Shown here piece after piece: positions 61,179 through 64,000 of a stretch of DNA of 64,000 nt. Position 1 is the first letter of the stretch, and the number at the start of each line of letters is the position of its first letter. The position numbers and the translations under genes were made by a program. The DNA comes from Thunnus maccoyii (Eukaryota > Chordata > Actinopteri > Scombriformes > Scombridae), in NCBI RefSeq assembly GCF_910596095.1, contig NC_056543.1:20524042-20588041 (forward strand), in the 5' to 3' direction. The notes below the pieces were generated by a model. That model searched no databases. It was given only the letters and a program-made list of their open reading frames with translations, and was not told the DNA's origin.

Positions 61179-62810
61179 GATAACCTTCAGAATGAAATGA
61201 AAGACTGGAACTTAAACATCACTGTTGAGGTGGCTCAGAGAAAAGGAAGTGGTTAGTTGCTATTCAGCTAAGCTCAAAGTGCATGATTTAATGTTGGTGG
61301 AACATAAAGTTACATTCTGTTCAGAGTCAAATGTGATATATTTTTACATGTGAGATGAGTAAAAACACACTAAACACTTTTTTCTTACAGCCTGAAATTT
61401 AATGACTTCTCCTAATGTGACCCAGAATATAGAAAAGTGTAATGTGTTAATATTTCAACTTTTTAAAAACATTTTTGTAGAGCTGACACACAATATCTGA
61501 TACACATGTTGCATTCTTCACATTTCATATAATTCATCACTCTCCTGTTTTATGTGATATCGGACTGTTATATAGTGTGATTGTAAATGTTTTTTCTGCA
61601 TAAACAAAAAGTATAAAAACCTGAAGAAAAAGATCTCTGTCTGCTCTGTGAAAGCTTCATTAAGGATTAATGACACATTTATTAATGACTGATGAGGTAT
61701 TCATGGATGATTTGTGGTTCAGCAATGTGTTATAGAGCTCAGTATGTGAGGGTTAAGTCACATGTTATAATACTGTAGCACTTTGAGTTTCACTATGAAT
61801 GAACAGTGTGGTACAAATTAAATGTATTATCATTATTATACAATAATCTAATTCAAATTGAGTTCAAGCTTGGTCCTTTTTGAAAATAAACTGTGAAAAT
61901 GATTACATTACTCATTTTTCACTTCAGTTAGTCTTGTAATAAGTAAGGGATAACCAACAAGTATGTGTGTGTTAAACGGTTTTAAGGCATGACGTGGAGG
62001 CAAAGTACCACCCTCCGCTTCGATGTGAACCCTTTAACACACACCTACTCGTTGATTGTCCCTTACATATAGAATGCACAAAATATGCATGTTCAGTGAA
62101 AACCACCTCTGCATTGTGTTGAACTCATTTCATGCTTTATGATGCTTATGGTGGCATAACAACCAGGTTTTGACAATATTCATCTGTTGCAACAAGAAAT
62201 ATTGTATTTCTTCTGCACCGTAACTGTTAAACCCTCCATCCTAAGCAATAATATGAAGTGCTCATCCATTAAATGTGCAGATAGTGGTCCTGAATAATGG
62301 CTTCCCTTTACAAAAGATTTATGTCAGTAAAGTAAAAAAGAAACATGTGCATCCACTTGAACTCTCTTGGCTCTTTCGTCTATGATATGAACATTTTGGT
62401 GGAGGAGTAATGATCAGTAAGTAGCTGAATGCAAGCAGCAGCTTTAAGGTCCTTCCCTCTGAATTACATATCATACTGTACATTTACCCAGATAAATTGA
62501 CTCATCCTACTTAGGAATAGTTCACTGTCTTGATCACGATATTTTTTTTCCACTTTTACAAGAATCAAATCTGTTATCTTACAACTTCTTTTTACAACAT
62601 TGATCCCCAGGTTGCATATAGTGCAAATACTGGAGACTTAGTTACATAGTTCATGTCCTACATTTCAGTTCTACATCTGGAGGCTTGGTGCTGAGAACCT
62701 GTCATACAATATAAGTGATCCAAGTTAAACAACCATATTCATAGTGAACTTGGAAATCAATTATTTAGATTGAAAAGACCCCCTAAAATGTATCTGCAAA
62801 AACACCTACA
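61179..62810. other. Non-coding upstream region of receptor copy 3
   Basis: 61180-61400 is the mirror of 52560-52750 upstream of the intact copy (for example ACTTTATGTTCC / GGAACATAAAGT context) and may include shared promoter sequence. Beyond about 61420 no gene or recognisable element is supported. Confidence 0.5.
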
Positions 62811-62814
62811 GATA

Positions 62815-63450
62815 TTACAGTCTAACACACTTGACATTTGTTCTACAATAGGACTCAAATATTGTTTGGAAAGTTCTCCCAGGACTGTTGCAGTTGTTCC
62901 CACAAAGGTGTTGCAGGTTGATTTGCTTTCATCTGTCTCTCCAGTTCATCCCAAACCAGTATGATGACTGTGCTGGTTTCATGAGCCCTACCATCCATCT
63001 TGTTCTTTTCTTCTAAGGTAGTTCTGTCAGCCTGGATGTATGTTCTGGGTCATTATCTTGCTGTAGGAGGAACCCCTGACCAACTAGACCAGTGAGTATT
63101 GCATGGCTCTGTTAAATGCAGTGGTAGCCCTTTTGGTCCAGGGTGTCAGAGGATTTGGAAGTAACCAACAAAATTTGGGACACCTATAGGGTAACCTAAA
63201 CCCTTTTTTTAAAATTTTTTTTTTTTTTTTTTTACCTCTGGCAGTTAACTGTTTACATTTGTACATTTCTACCATTTAAGGTTATTCACTGGACTTCCTG
63301 GGTTGGAACTGCTTAAATCTAAATAAAAACTGGAAAAAAGAGGGTGTTTTCACTGTATTTATTACTATTATATATATACTACCAGAGAAAAGTTATAGTC
63401 TGTAGTGAACAGTTTAACTTGACGTTATCATTGTTTGTCTGTTTATCATA
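62815..63450 (-). mobile_element. Tc1-like transposase fragment with flank, copy 2
   Basis: Direct repeat of 51700-52430, more decayed (GGACTCAAATATTGTTTGGAAAG, then CAACTGCTTAAATCTAAATAA). A T-run lies at about 63215-63232. It keeps the same orientation although the neighbouring receptor copies are inverted, so it was not part of that inversion. Confidence 0.8.
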
Positions 63451-63579
63451 ATTTTGTACCATTTCACCTTGTTGTTTTTTTTAAATATAATTTTGAACTC
63501 TTTGATGAAAATGGATAATTTCAGAGGGTATTTACAGATCAGTGCAATAAATCTAAATATTGAACCAAACTTTAAACCA

Positions 63580-64000
63580 ACTGCTTGTCAGTACGTTTAT
63601 GGCTCAAAAGGAGACGTGAGACGCTCTGTTTCAGTCTAAAACAGAACATTTACCTGAACTGACATCTTCTTATTTCAGATATGGACTTTGAACATCATCA
63701 TGTTAACTAAGAGCAGGGAGAAGGTTCTGCATAACTCAAGTAGCATGAAATAAAGATGACGGAGAAGATGATGACCAGCCCCTTATGAGTATCACTCATT
63801 TTTCAGTCTGTTGTTGTACAATCCTGCTGTGGAACATGAGACCTTGTGGGTTTGCATCACCTTGAAGGCCATAAATAGAAACATTTAGTCAAAAGGTTGA
63901 AGAAAACTGATACTATCTGTGTAATACTGACAAACATCTACTCATTCAAGTAACACATACTCTAACAAATAACTCAATTCACTGACACGTCATGATCTGT
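63580..64000 (-). repeat. Right arm of the long inverted repeat
   Basis: Reverse complement of 57402-57820, running to the last base of the window. It includes a second copy of the small signal-peptide-like frame at 63707-63799. Confidence 0.85.
63707..63799 (-). CDS. Small signal-peptide-like reading frame (copy 2)
   Basis: Start at 63799, 30 codons, stop at 63707-63709. It differs from the copy at 57593-57685 by Arg to Gly at residue 7 and Ile to Val in the hydrophobic core. It keeps the SYA cleavage-like end and EPSPCS tail. Coding status is uncertain; it could be a remnant first exon. Confidence 0.25.
   Translation of the reverse strand: MSDTHKGLVIIFSVIFISCYLSYAEPSPCS

Noticed and set aside
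1-64000. CRISPR arrays, operons, bacterial insertion sequences
   Set aside because: The window is eukaryotic: spliced vertebrate genes, microsatellites and fish transposons; no regular spaced repeats were seen.

Overview
This is a gene-poor, AT-rich, transposon-rich stretch of a teleost (probably percomorph-type) fish genome. The evidence is one clear vertebrate lens connexin gene, split immunoglobulin-type receptor genes with GT-AG introns, and typical fish repeats: Tc1-like transposons, L2/jockey-group LINEs, hAT- and piggyBac-type MITEs and many CA/CT/TTTC microsatellites. No prokaryotic features, CRISPR arrays or convincing tRNA/rRNA genes were seen.

Layout. 1-3.0 kb: no coding sequence; 5' flank or intron of the connexin. 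3.0-4.4 kb: gja8 (connexin 50), whole coding region in one exon, + strand, followed by a long AT-rich 3' region. 6.4-27.9 kb: a head-to-tail duplication (about 6385-18314 and 18315-27945). Each unit carries one five-exon, single-Ig-domain transmembrane receptor (A at 15.77-17.55 kb, B at 25.99-27.81 kb). Their cytoplasmic tails end in an EDIYVN motif like the signalling motif of CD226/DNAM-1. The units have since diverged through insertions, including an L2-type LINE in unit 1 and an hAT-like element in unit 2. 28-34.9 kb: repeats only. 34.9-40.9 kb, - strand: a three-Ig-domain nectin/PVR-like membrane protein whose signal-peptide exon was not found. 41-48 kb: inverted repeat arms, a decayed LINE, a Myb/SANT-like fragment and microsatellites. 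48.5-61.2 kb: three copies of a second single-Ig receptor family in orientation -, +, -. Only the + copy at 52.76-54.37 kb is fully open. The 48.5-49.7 kb copy is a pseudogene. The 58.3-61.2 kb copy has a premature stop in its tail. Transposon remnants and a long inverted repeat (57.4-57.8 / 63.6-64.0 kb) surround them.

How the genes may work together. In mammals CD226, TIGIT and CD96 on lymphocytes bind nectin/PVR-family ligands. Here a nectin/PVR-like gene sits between duplicated CD226-like receptors and a second single-Ig receptor family. The locus could therefore be an expanding immune receptor-ligand cluster beside gja8. The gene structures were read directly from the sequence: splice sites, phases and Ig motifs agree. 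The receptor-ligand pairing is inference.
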